Below, in pieces: positions 8,850 through 18,057 of a DNA stretch of 64,000 bases. Location of the stretch: the NCBI GenBank assembly GCA_037127315.1, contig JBBBDQ010001944.1, positions 915,001 through 979,000 on the forward strand. Reading direction: 5' to 3'. Every line of letters starts with the position of its first letter. Within the stretch, counting starts at the first letter, position 1. The position numbers and the translations under genes were made by a program. Under the pieces are notes generated by a model that was not told the DNA's origin, ran no database searches, and saw nothing but the letters and a program-made list of their open reading frames with translations. Origin of the DNA: Ascarosepion bandense (Eukaryota; Mollusca; Cephalopoda; Sepiida; Sepiidae).

Positions 8850-9760
8850 ATTATCCCGTCTCCCCCACTGGAGAGACATGTGACACAAGGTCATTTTTTT
8901 TATATAGCTGCGGTATCTGGATACCGAACTTGTCTTAACTGATCAAAGCTGGTCAGATCTGTTCATATGCACCCCCAGCAAAAAGACCGTAAGCGCATAT
9001 TTATTTATCATGAATAATACATACTTGTGGCAAAAGGCCGATTTGGGGAGTGGACAAAATGCTCGGAATGGTCTACAGTAACTATCTTATACCTAGCTAA
9101 TCCGATTCACAACCGAAACGTAAGTTAATTTTTTTCTCAATCACCACAAGAACTTGTCCATCAACACTCAATCTGCCATATACCAAAATACCGCAAAACA
9201 TTCTGGAGACCTAAAAACAACCCAAAGGGCCGTAAGCACATAGAAATAAAAGTAAAATGTAACAAGCATAATGATGTCTCTTTACTCAACAACTGTTGGA
9301 ACAGAAATTTAAATGATAATGGTTATTATGTAGCTTTTTTTTCTTTAAACAGAATAATTTCCCGATCTTTCCTTTCAAATTACTATCTGACGAGTATCAT
9401 ATATAAAGTTTCAGTGAGAGAGAAGCCAGAAGTTTCAGTTGTTCAAATCGGTGAATTCTGATATCGATGAAAGGAAGCCAGACATATTTTCTTAAACCAA
9501 CTACTTGTAAAATGAACAGGCAAGAAATGACTGTTTGAGTATCTTCTAAAATCTAGAAGATATTCAGCCATTCTATCTATATAAAGGACCATTTGCGCAG
9601 CGTAGGTATAACATTACAAAAAGTAAGTATTGACTTTACAGTGCTTATGTGAACAGACACTCTCCTGAGATTACTTAATCGGTGTTGAAATGCTCGTGTG
9701 ACATTCTTTACAGTTTGGATCGTTATTTTTCTTTTTAATGGCAAAACAAAATCACTCATC
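8850..9760. other. Unassigned sequence
   Basis: Holds the motif ATGTGACACAAGGTCA (8877-8892), shared with the LTR-related hairpin repeats. No gene or other repeat boundary is clear. Confidence 0.4.
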
Positions 9761-9763
9761 CTC

Positions 9764-10195
9764 GGCATGACGATAAACTACATCCAGCAGCAAGGCGTAT
9801 GAACGAAGGGTTTTGAGGTACTTGGAACCACCTGTTAATTACTATTGTTTCCAAGTCCACCCTGAATCGAGACGGTAGGACTTGTTAGAGTCTCAGCTAG
9901 CTGAGAAAATAGTGAACCCCAAACAGAGGTCAAACACTATGAAACGGACAAGCAATGAATTTTCGTAGAAAAATGAGTAGCAATAACGTTTTTGAAAAAA
10001 ATAAATAAATTGTACCATCAATATATTTTTTATAATAAATTTCCACCAATATATTTTCGAAGAAAAAATAGCAGGAATATATTTTTGTAAAAGAAATAAC
10101 TTCTGTTCCCAAGAAAAATATAGTTTGGCCTTAAATAACCCATTAGGAGTTGATACGCCGTTAAGCAAAACAACAAAAGCAAACAGTCAAAAACA
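9764..10195 (+). mobile_element. SINE B, long form, diverged
   Basis: The order is CATGACGATAAACT, GCAGCAAGGCG, GGAACCACCTG, CAAGTCCACCCTGA, then a block of about 30-bp degenerate repeats containing ATATATTTT, then TTAAATAACCCA, GTTGATACGCCGTTAA and an AACAA-rich tail. It matches the copy split at 41.2/44.5 kb. Confidence 0.65.
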
Positions 10196-10256
10196 ACAAA
10201 AATAAACAGACAAAATCACTGCAAATCTTTCAGCATCCTCGAAGATTTTATCTAAA

Positions 10257-10623
10257 CTAGCAGTATAGTCCGGTGTTGCTCGGGTATAAAGAAAGCTTTA
10301 AAACCAACCCATGGTCCTGGAGCTCAGACTCTTTCGACGTTGGCAACGAAAGACTTAAAAGCAATAAACCGTGGACTGAAATCAAAATGAATGGATGTAA
10401 GTCAAATTTTGATTTCCTGCTATCGATATCAAATAAGTTTTTTTCGTTGTAAACTGAATTTTGAAGGCTAAATACGTCCTCTGAGTAAATGGTATCAGGG
10501 CTGAGACTAAGAACTACAATTATACCTACTTAGAGCCAAACTCGAAGTAAAAACGAAAAATAAAAGGGCTGAAAAAATACAGACATACAGGCAGATGAAG
10601 AGACGCACACACAAACATCTTGC

Positions 10624-10663
<40 letters not shown>

Positions 10664-10694
10664 GCAAGATGTTTGTGTGTGCGTCTCTTCATCT

Positions 10695-10752
<58 letters not shown>

Positions 10753-10997
10753 CGATTTTCTGCACTATTGTAAGAACTGCAACCTTGAAACTTCTTATGT
10801 CTTTGTCTATGAGTGTATCAAATTTAATTAAAATCGGACCACTTCTTCTATAACCCGATTTTTCGATTATCTATTTTCGATATTTATCGGAGGCACCTCA
10901 ACACAAAACTTAGCTAATGACACTCGCAGACGCTTATAGTACTACTGTGTAAATTTTCAAGGAAATCGGTTCAGCCGTTTCGGAGTCTGTAAGTAAC

Positions 10998-11032
<35 letters not shown>

Positions 11033-11066
11033 GAGTGACAAAGTTCCATTTATAAATATGATTTGA
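10257..11066 (-). mobile_element. Non-autonomous Helitron, copy 3
   Basis: The plus strand begins CTAGCAGTATAGTCCGGTG and ends near ATGATTTGA (11058-11066), a diverged version of AAGTTTAGA. The interior holds the shared TTTAGAGCC-like block, a perfect AT-centred palindrome and CT/AT runs. No ORF. Confidence 0.8.
10593..10694. repeat. Perfect palindrome centred on (AT)n
   Basis: The left arm AGATGAAGAGACGCACACAC continues through CATCTTGCCTTTTATAT and is repeated exactly in reverse complement on the right. The arms are about 36 bp and the core is AT dinucleotides. Other Helitron copies carry only one arm here, so one arm was duplicated in inverted orientation. Confidence 0.95.
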
Positions 11067-11214
11067 TTTGTCCCCATGAATTTTTTTTTTTTTTTGCAAA
11101 ACTAAAGAGAAGAGATTTCAGACCATCGACGAGATTAAAGAAAATCAGAGGGCACAACTGATGACGATCCCCCAAATAGAAAGAATACTAGTATATAGAC
11201 GTGTAGCACTTTAA
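11067..11214. other. Unassigned sequence
   Basis: A T-run then unremarkable sequence. Confidence 0.4.
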
Positions 11215-11850
11215 GGATGGTTAAGGTACTACGTTGTATGGCTCGGTACGGGAAATAGAAGAGCCGAGTTCGAATTTCATTTGAATATGTTGCATTCACT
11301 TTCGAGGAAATACTTTTGGTAAGGTATTAATCCATCTCTTCTTCCTCAACTATGTGGTCCTGGGTATGACTGTGAACTGCATCCGGCAGCAAAGCGTCTG
11401 ATTGGGTGGTTGTGAAGAGCATAGAACCACCTCTTAAATGCTGTTGTTCCCATGCCCGTTAAGGTCCCAGGTATGGGCAAATAGTTAACCTCTAAAATAA
11501 AAAAAAGAATAAAAATAAAAGTTTAATTAAAATTTGACTAAATCATCCATCTCACTAAAACTGGACATCTAAAATACCTTAAAACCCCATCTTTTGGGCA
11601 TTAAATAACCCACACAGGTTGATATGCCGTTAAACAAAATTCAGACTCAAACTCCTCAACTATGGGTTGAATCGCAAGAAAGCTTGGGTTTTATAGCCTT
11701 ATATGGGAACCAGTCTACCGCAGAATAAATGGCTACCTACTCCGGGAAAATCTTCTGTCTAGTCAGTCATGGATAGAAAGCACGTTATAGTCCAAGCTTA
11801 TATCACGTATAACAATTAACTAAATGACTGAAGACGTAACTGCCCTATGT
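11215..11850 (+). mobile_element. SINE A interrupted by SINE B
   Basis: The head (tRNA-like, B box near GAGTTCGAATTTC at 11265-11277) and the LINE-like body occupy 11215-11354. The rest, from CTATGGGTTGAATCG to the ACTGA tail, resumes at 11653. Removing 11355-11652 plus one copy of the 12-bp duplication restores a continuous SINE A. Confidence 0.75.
11355..11652 (+). mobile_element. SINE B, short form, nested in SINE A
   Basis: Flanked by a perfect 12-bp target duplication, TCCTCAACTATG, at 11343-11354 and 11653-11664. It runs from TGGTCCTGGGTATGAC to GATATGCCGTTAAACAAAAT and an AACTC-type tail. It lacks the ATACATTTTTG repeat block of the long form. Simple-repeat tail plus target duplication mark it as a retroposon. 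Confidence 0.8.
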
Positions 11851-11854
11851 AGGC

Positions 11855-12289
11855 TATTTGTTCCCTTTAACATTAAGTGCGCATATAATTACCAGATATT
11901 GATCATGTAGATCGATATATTTATTCAGACGATAAAATAATCTTTTGCTAAAAAGGGTCGGCTGAAACGTTCATAGACTGACTATGATCTAAGCTGTTCT
12001 ATTCTGGTACACATGCACGACTTTTAGTTTACCAACTGATGAGTCTTATTTTTTATATCTTCGTCAATCTAAGAATTATCCAACCGAGCATTCTAAAAAT
12101 CAACCCTCTCGGTGCAAGGTTTGGTCGAAAAGTTTATAAGCTGACCAAGATATGAATGTAAGCAGACATGCAATTTTATCAGAATACTACAGCTGATCAG
12201 CCAGTTTTTAGTTTACCAACTAGTGTGTCTACTTACATATGATGGACTCTCCCGTCAATTTCGACGTATGAGGTCTAGACAACTGTTCA
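11855..12289. other. Unassigned sequence with a diverged duplication
   Basis: About 11945-12060 and 12110-12235 look like diverged direct copies, sharing TTTTAGTTTACCAACT, a GTCGGCTGAAA/GGTCGAAAAG block and similar spacing. Identity unknown. Confidence 0.35.
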
Positions 12290-13065
12290 GTTAGGCGTAG
12301 CATGCCTGCACTTACTCAATCGTAAATGGCATTTGAGTCCTGTAAGAGACTTGCAAACAAGCCCACAATGGAGGCAAGAAGGGAGATTGCACGAATGATC
12401 GGCTGGGACACTTGCAGATGCTTTGGTTCTCTTACATCTTACGCGCAGCTGGTCAATCTCTGTCTCAGAAAACTGCTTAATGCCATTATGGCAGGCAGAT
12501 ATCCATTCTTTTGTTGAGAGGCAATTCGTTCAAAATCACGGTAAGGAATATTTGTACATGTCAAATTCATTTTCAGCCTATCCTTAAAGCGAAGCAGGGG
12601 GTCTACCCACATTCCGCCGTCCCACTGCTGAGCTCACCGTACATCATTTGCTTTGGTATCCGGTCATCTTCCATCCATAAGACATGTTCTATACAACGCA
12701 GCTGTGATTGCATCAAAAAGCTTTCAATTCCGCTAATACCGCAGCGCGTGAACAGGTCCGCATTAGACATCCGATTGCCTAGGGTGAAACCACAAATTGT
12801 TCTAAGGCAAATTTTGTGGAAGACATCAAGCTTCTGGATGTGATTATGATAGACTGTTCATGATTCCGATCCATAAAGCAGCGTCGTTAGCACAACTGCT
12901 TTATACACAAGTACTTTAGTCTTTAGGCTAATCCCCCTATCATCCCACAACCGATGGCGCAGTTCCCCAGAAGCACTAGTTGCTTTCGCAATTCGATTAA
13001 TGATTTCATCATCAAGAGAAGCATTCCAATTAACCTTACTTGCAACATAGGTAAAGTTTTTCACA
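12290..13065 (-). pseudogene. LINE reverse transcriptase C-terminal remnant
   Basis: The minus strand encodes FTYVASKVNWNASLDDEI, NRIAKATSASGELRHRLW, TKVLVYKAVVLTTLLYGSES, a stop, then in shifted frames WTVYHNHIQKLDVFHKICLR and LRCIEHVLWMEDDRIPKQMM. This is the thumb and C-terminal tail pattern (LGS.V......EI..RI..A, LLYGSE.W, R..GHV.RM...R.PK) seen in RTE-like LINEs that encode endonuclease and reverse transcriptase. The subfamily differs from the other RTE copies here and resembles the fragment at 36.7 kb. Several frame breaks make it inactive, and the catalytic region is absent. The 5' end of the fragment abuts an AT tract. Confidence 0.75.
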
Positions 13066-13068
13066 CTT

Positions 13069-13070
<2 letters not shown>

Positions 13071-13108
<38 letters not shown>

Positions 13109-13117
13109 TTTTTCATA

Positions 13118-13156
<39 letters not shown>
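13071..13156. repeat. Two (AT)n microsatellites
   Basis: AT runs at 13071-13103 and 13121-13156 separate the LINE remnant from the Penelope pseudogene. Confidence 0.95.
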
Positions 13157-13159
<3 letters not shown>

Positions 13160-14560
13160 GCTCAGACTGTCCAAAATCACCGAAAAATCCGAAGTTCACC
13201 ACCGTGCTAAAATTGTAAAAAAAACTAAATTCACTATACAATGGCACGATCACTCTCCCCAATAAACTCGATAAATTCATCACCCTTTCAAGCCGCGAAC
13301 TAACTAAACACCAAAAATACTACTCAACCTCGGACCTAACTGCCATATATACCGTAAGTACAACCAGCTCACTAAAAAAATTGAAATTGAAACACTCTAT
13401 CAAAGCATCACTAAACTACAAGACGAAAAACTTATAACAACTAAACCCGAACTAAAAGACCTACTTAAGGCCGAGGCACTCAAGGATCACCATGATAAAA
13501 GCCGAAGCTCCTCAAAAATTCTATCCAAACAACTAAAAAGTGCTGCGCACAAACTACGCAACCACCCCCACATACTTGTAAAAAAAGCCGACATGGCTAA
13601 CATTTTTGTCGTACGTAACAATTCAGATTACAACACAAAACTCAACCACATACTCCATGATCATACAAAATTTAAAAAACTTAACAAGAATCCGACAAAC
13701 CAACTAAAATCTAAACTTAATAAACTTATCAGCGCCAACAATGCCGATCAGAACTCTGTAAAACTCTTCAAAATTATAGGCGACTACAAACCTGGCCACA
13801 TATACGGAACCATAAAAACGCACAAACCTATCCTCTCCGCCCTATCATATTCCTACTCCTGTATAACATCTAACTAAACATATTAACCAGTTTATCACAC
13901 CCTACCTCCCGAGTAAATACAGCATTAAGTCAACTCTAGAGGCAATCCAAATCCTTAAGAGCGAACAATCCAATAATGAAATCATAACTTCACTTGATGT
14001 CGAAAACCTATTCACTAACTTACCCGTTAGCGAAACTATCGACATAATTCTAAAGAATATCTACAATAATCCTGCATTACCTCCACTCAAAATTAATCCC
14101 AAAATCTTAAGAAAAATCCTACTAGCTTGTACTACCGAAGTCCCTTTTGTCGACCCTAACAATACTATATATATACAACGTGACGGCGTTTCCATGGGTT
14201 CAGTACTCGGTCCGACATTTAGCAATTTCTACATGTCGAACCTCGAGAATACTACCTTTACAAAATTCAAAAAACCATCAATATACCTTAGATACGTTGA
14301 CGATATCCTACTGTTAATTAAAAATACTGACGAAATCCTCCAACTTCAAAAACAGTTTCAGGATAACTCAGTCCTAAAATTCACCTATGAACTCAGCAAT
14401 GACAACAAAATTCCTTTCCTCGATATACTAATCAACACTAATGGCAATAAGTTCCCTATCTCGCCATATAAAAAACCCACTAAAAAAAATCCATGTGCGA
14501 CACAAAAAATGGACCTGTCTAATTTTCTCTGTATAACTCCACTCTGTAAATATTAATTTA
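13157..14560 (+). pseudogene. Penelope-like element reverse transcriptase pseudogene
   Basis: Three frames carry the domain in order: 13593-13877 with KIIGDYKPGHIYGTIKTHK; then a frame through 13885-14190 with INQFITPYLPSKYSI and motif A as SLDVENLFTNLPVSETI; then 14194-14556 with SMGSVLGPTFSNFYMSNLE, IYLRYVDDILLL (catalytic Asp pair present) and NKIPFLDILI. Order and motifs are those of Penelope-like elements, which encode reverse transcriptase plus usually a C-terminal GIY-YIG endonuclease. After YKKPTKKNPC the protein stops, and no GIY-YIG domain follows, so the 3' coding region is deleted. Frameshifts and a stop near 13877 make it a pseudogene, although the palm sequence is well preserved. 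Confidence 0.88.
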
Positions 14561-14589
14561 AATGTTCTATGTTCAATGAACATTAAATG

Positions 14590-14800
14590 TTCATCCTTTG
14601 ATAATGGCTTATGTAAGCCGAAAGCTCAGACCTGATAAAAAAATCAACAATTATTGCTATTTCTTGTCGTCTTTCCATGACAACACTATCAAGCTCAGAT
14701 CATACGAACGGATCTTACACAAAATAAATAGACAGAACTTGTCTATATTATTCAATGAAACGTGTATTAATGAAAAAGTGCTGCCAAAATACACACAATA
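14590..14800 (+). mobile_element. Penelope-like element 3' tail with hammerhead-like trace
   Basis: Contains TTTGATAA, a GGCTTA/TAAGCC stem and then GAAAGCTC (14596-14630), a decayed hammerhead-type arrangement with two core changes. The end (TTGTCTATATTATTCAATGA, then AAAGTGCTGCC) recurs at 59.68-59.81 kb, so it is a repeat tail. Confidence 0.5.
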
Positions 14801-14814
14801 TATATATATATATA

Positions 14815-15455
14815 CAAAATTGTGCAAAAGTATTAGGACAACAACTGTTTTATATTTTATGAGTCATATAGAAAATAAACAATTTAATTAAAGTAATTTT
14901 ATTTGATTTACTCAACAAATTCTTTAACAACAAGCAATACTTGTTTAAAAAAAATTAATATTTAGTATAATAGCATTTTGCTTTGATCACAGCCTTCATT
15001 CTGTAAGGCATTGACATCACAAGCTTCTTCAATGTATCTAATGCTATCTCCTGCCAACAGTTTGTATTTGTTCCCAAAGTGTGTCTTGCAAAGTAAAATT
15101 AAATTTATCAATTCGAGAGGGGGGGATAAAAAAAAGTCAGTCATATCCAAAGATAATAGAATAATGAGTAGTTTCAAAATAATTTGTTTAATAGAAAATA
15201 GGAAAAATTAAATATAACTTCTTTTTAATACATTTCTTTTACACCTACTTTTAAATAATCAATATTTATTAGCAATGTACTTGGCTTTTCGCCCTGTATT
15301 TGAATTTCAGCGAGGTTTTTAGGAAAATCACCCCTGTCTTAATACTTTTGCATACAACCAGTAGTGTGCAAAAGTGTTAGGACAGGGGTAATTTTAAAAT
15401 TTAAGTTGATGCCTCATAAAACATAAAATAGTTCTTGTCCTATTACTTTTTGCAC

Positions 15456-15460
<5 letters not shown>
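14815..15460 (-). mobile_element. Tc1-like DNA transposon, degraded
   Basis: Flanked by TA on both sides. The terminal inverted repeats read (CAAAA)TTGTGCAAAAGTATTAGGACA on the left and, in reverse complement, (GTAC)TGTGCAAAAAGTAATAGGACA on the right. Similarity continues inward for about 50 bp to ATTTTATGAGTCAT / GTTTTATGAGGCAT. A second, back-to-back pair of similar ends sits at 15324-15395. Confidence 0.8.
14955..15088 (-). pseudogene. Tc1-like transposase C-terminal remnant
   Basis: In a frame that has no long ORF the minus strand reads ARHTLGTNTNCWQEIALD, TLKKLVMSMPYRMKAVIKAK, then CYYTKY and a stop at 14955-14957. The W..I....L.KLV.SMP.R..AVI.AKG..TKY pattern is the usual C-terminus of Tc1-family transposases, which cut and paste at TA sites. 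Only about 44 residues survive; the DDE catalytic domain is gone. The 71-residue frame overlapping it in another phase is a shadow. Confidence 0.8.

Positions 15461-15512
<52 letters not shown>
15461..15512. repeat. (AT)n microsatellite
   Basis: AT run separating two TA-targeted DNA elements, both of which use it as flank. Confidence 0.95.
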
Positions 15513-15513
<1 letters not shown>

Positions 15514-15887
15514 TACCGGTCATAATAATTAGGCAACCCCGGTTTATTTAAAAGAAGTGATATTTTTATACTATTTTTAGTATTTATTGCCAAATTAACA
15601 TACAATGTTTCTTTTGTTGTTATTACTTTGCAAAATTTTACAAGCAAAGATGAACTCGTCCAAATAACCTTAAATCTTTTCAATTTTTCGTTGATGAAAC
15701 TGCAATATAAGTAATTATTAAATATTTCTAAATTCATTTGATGCACATGTTATTGTGCAATATTTACTAAAGACCATTCTATTTTCATTTACAATTATTC
15801 ATTGGCAATATATACTACAAAATGTTATGAAATACATCATTTCTTTAAAACACTGAGGTGACCTAATAATTATGGCTTGCAGTGTGT
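15513..15887. mobile_element. Mariner-type MITE
   Basis: Imperfect terminal inverted repeats: left CTACCGGTCATAATAATTAGG, right in reverse complement CACTGCAAGCCATAATTATT. TA flanks both sides. The ends resemble the mariner end at 31.27-31.30 kb. The interior 77-residue frame has no transposase motif. Confidence 0.65.
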
Positions 15888-15986
15888 ATATATCCAAGCA
15901 AGAAGCAAGTGGATGTATCTAGTCAAACTGGTGAGCTCTGATATAACGAAACAGATTTGTATGTGGATGATTAATATATATATATA

Positions 15987-16827
15987 CTAGCAGTATAGCC
16001 AGGCGTTGCCCGGGTGTAATGAAAGCTTTAAAATTAATCTATGGTCCTGGAGCTCAGACTCTTTGAAAGTTGGCACGAAAGACTAAAAAGCAAGAGGCTC
16101 ATCCCTTGTTCCCTGCTTAGGATATGGTTTCCGGCTTTCTCTTTTCCGATCTTTTCACTATTACGTAGCCACCTGCACATCAGTGGCGTTACCGCCTTGC
16201 TCGGGGTGATATGATTAAAAAAATAAAAATAGTTGTTTCCAGTTAAAGCGAAACTGTAGACTGAAAACAAAAAAATGGATGTAAGTCAAAATTTGATTTC
16301 CTCGTGTCGATATCAAATAAGTGTTTTTCGTCGTAAACTGAATTTGGAAGGCTAAATAAGTTCTCTGAGTAAATGGTATCATGGCTGAGACTAAGAACTA
16401 CAATTATACCTACTTAGAGCCAAACAAGAAGAGAAAACTAAAATAAAAGTGCTGAAAAAATACAGGCATACAGGCAGATAAACAGACACACATACAAACA
16501 TCTTGCTTTTTATATATATATATTATCGATTTTCTGCACTATTGTAAGAACTGCAACCTTGAAACTTCTGAATATCGTTTCTTATATCATTATCTATGAG
16601 TATCAAAATTGATTAAAATTGGACCACTCCTTCTATAACCCGATTTTAACGATTATCGATTTTCGCTATTTATCGGGGGTACCTCGACAAAAACCTAGCT
16701 AAGAATACTCCCAAACGCTTATAGTACAACTGTGTAAATTTTCAAGAAAATCGGTTCAGCCGTTTCAGAGTCTATAGGTAACGGACCCACACATACAGAC
16801 AGACAAATTTCTATTTATAAATAAGTT

Positions 16828-16831
<4 letters not shown>
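15987..16831 (-). mobile_element. Non-autonomous Helitron, copy 4
   Basis: The plus strand starts CTAGCAGTATAGCCAGGCG and ends AAGTTTATA, so on the minus strand it runs from TATAAACTT to the CCCGGGCAACGCCTGGC hairpin and CTAG. It is longer than its relatives because of an insertion at about 16097-16228. Confidence 0.85.
16097..16228 (+). mobile_element. 5'-truncated VNTR-element (SINE D) nested in Helitron
   Basis: GAGGCTCATCCCTTGTTCCC begins one VNTR unit, followed by ACGTAGCCACCTGCACATCA, TACCGCCTTGCTCGGGGTGA and ATATGATTAAAAAAAT. Helitron sequence continues on both sides (AAAAGCAA before, AATAGTTG after), so this inserted into the Helitron. Confidence 0.8.

Positions 16832-16886
<55 letters not shown>
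16832..16886. repeat. (CA)n(AT)n compound microsatellite
   Basis: CA run then AT run between the Helitron end and a LINE 3' tail. Confidence 0.95.
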
Positions 16887-17480
16887 TAATCGTGTCACCC
16901 GAAGCAAGGCAGTACCGCTACTGATGCACAGGGGGCTACATAAGAGTAAAAGTCTAGACAAGAGAAGAGTGAAGAGAAAGGCGAACCAAATACAAGAGGT
17001 GTCAAAGAAAGGAGCAAGAGAAGGATGGGAATGCAGGTGTGAAGACAGTTGCGAAGGTAGAGAGAAAGGAAAAGTACAATATATACGGGGTGATTTAGAA
17101 TGAACTGGAGTCAAGTAGTTAAAAAATGGGTATTGACATTGCATTTGAATTCTTGGAATTTGTAGCCGTCAGGAAAGCAAGTATATGGAAGGGAGTTCCA
17201 CAGGCGGAAATGCGAGAAAATAAACTGATGGAGTAGAATTGTCGCCTGCATTTGGTTGATCTAACTGTAAATGGGTGGGACCCTGTTGCTCGTCTGGTTG
17301 CACGAATAAATTCTTGAATTCTTGTGGCGGGGCCACCAGTGACTTAAGTTCATCGGAGCAGCAAGCCATGAAAATATTTATAGAATAGATAGAGGGAAGC
17401 CACATCCCCTTGGTCAGCCTATAAGTTTTCAATCGACTCTTGTATATTTTTGAAGACCAATACAATAATCCGTTCATTCG
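16887..17480 (-). pseudogene. CR1/L2/jockey-like LINE, 5'-truncated 3' end
   Basis: The left edge is the LINE 3' tail on the minus strand (TAATCGTGTCACCCGAAGCA...GCACAGGGGGCTACATAAG). Upstream coding sequence in broken frames gives SIENL, ADQGDVASLYLFYKYFHG, RATRRATGSHPFTVRSTKCR, RQFYSISLFSRIS. It corresponds to the C-terminal region downstream of the reverse transcriptase in the 41.4-44.5-kb element. The tail has the GCATCAGTAGCGGTAC variant also used by the VNTR element, marking a LINE subfamily. Confidence 0.75.
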
Positions 17481-18057
17481 ATCTGATTTTACGAGTCGAA
17501 ATCAATAGTAAGTTATTCATATTGAAACATAATTGTCAGTGCAACAGGCAGGAACTGAGAAAGGTGAGCGTAAACTGATTAGTTTGAAAACAGGAATTTC
17601 ATGACACTTGAATAAGTGACAATGATAAGGTGCGAAAGGAATAAATTTTTATTCCCAAAGGCGATAATTAACTGCGAATAGAAAAACTACATTGTAAAAG
17701 AGCGGCTGATATTCAATAAAGAAGATTGAAATCTGTCACTGGAAAAGTATGAGTTTGATGCAAAAGTTCCCAACAGGCCTGTTTGTCAATGCACGCAAAT
17801 ATTACTGTCGTGGACCCGGTAAAAAGTCCAGCAAGAATAACACCGAACAACCAAAATAAGAAATAACGAATATGTATTAAACACAGCAAAATACAATTAA
17901 TTGGAACTTTGTTAGTAGAACAATAATACGGTTAGTGATTAATACTATAATTCGACCCCCGAACTGTTACTCGTAATGGTTCTTACGGTATCAGTGTTCG
18001 TAGACGACTCTCGGCTATGTTCAGGGCGTTCTCCTCAGACTATGTACGCTATATTTT
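17481..18057 (-). other. Possible LTR remnant within unassigned sequence
   Basis: On the minus strand the segment ends ...CTGGACTTTTTACCGGGTCC ACGACA at 17811-17813, preceded by TTATTTTGGTTGTTCGGTG. This resembles the U5-like ends of the LTRs at 23.3 and 24.55 kb (TTATTTTG... then ...ACA). No matching start or target duplication found. Confidence 0.3.

Noticed and set aside
10526..10853. Possible small secreted protein frames around the Helitron interior
   Set aside because: They translate CT and AT repeats within a non-coding Helitron.
12326..12843. Plus-strand frames of 63 and 110 residues
   Set aside because: They are antisense shadows of the minus-strand LINE remnant, whose protein motifs are clear.
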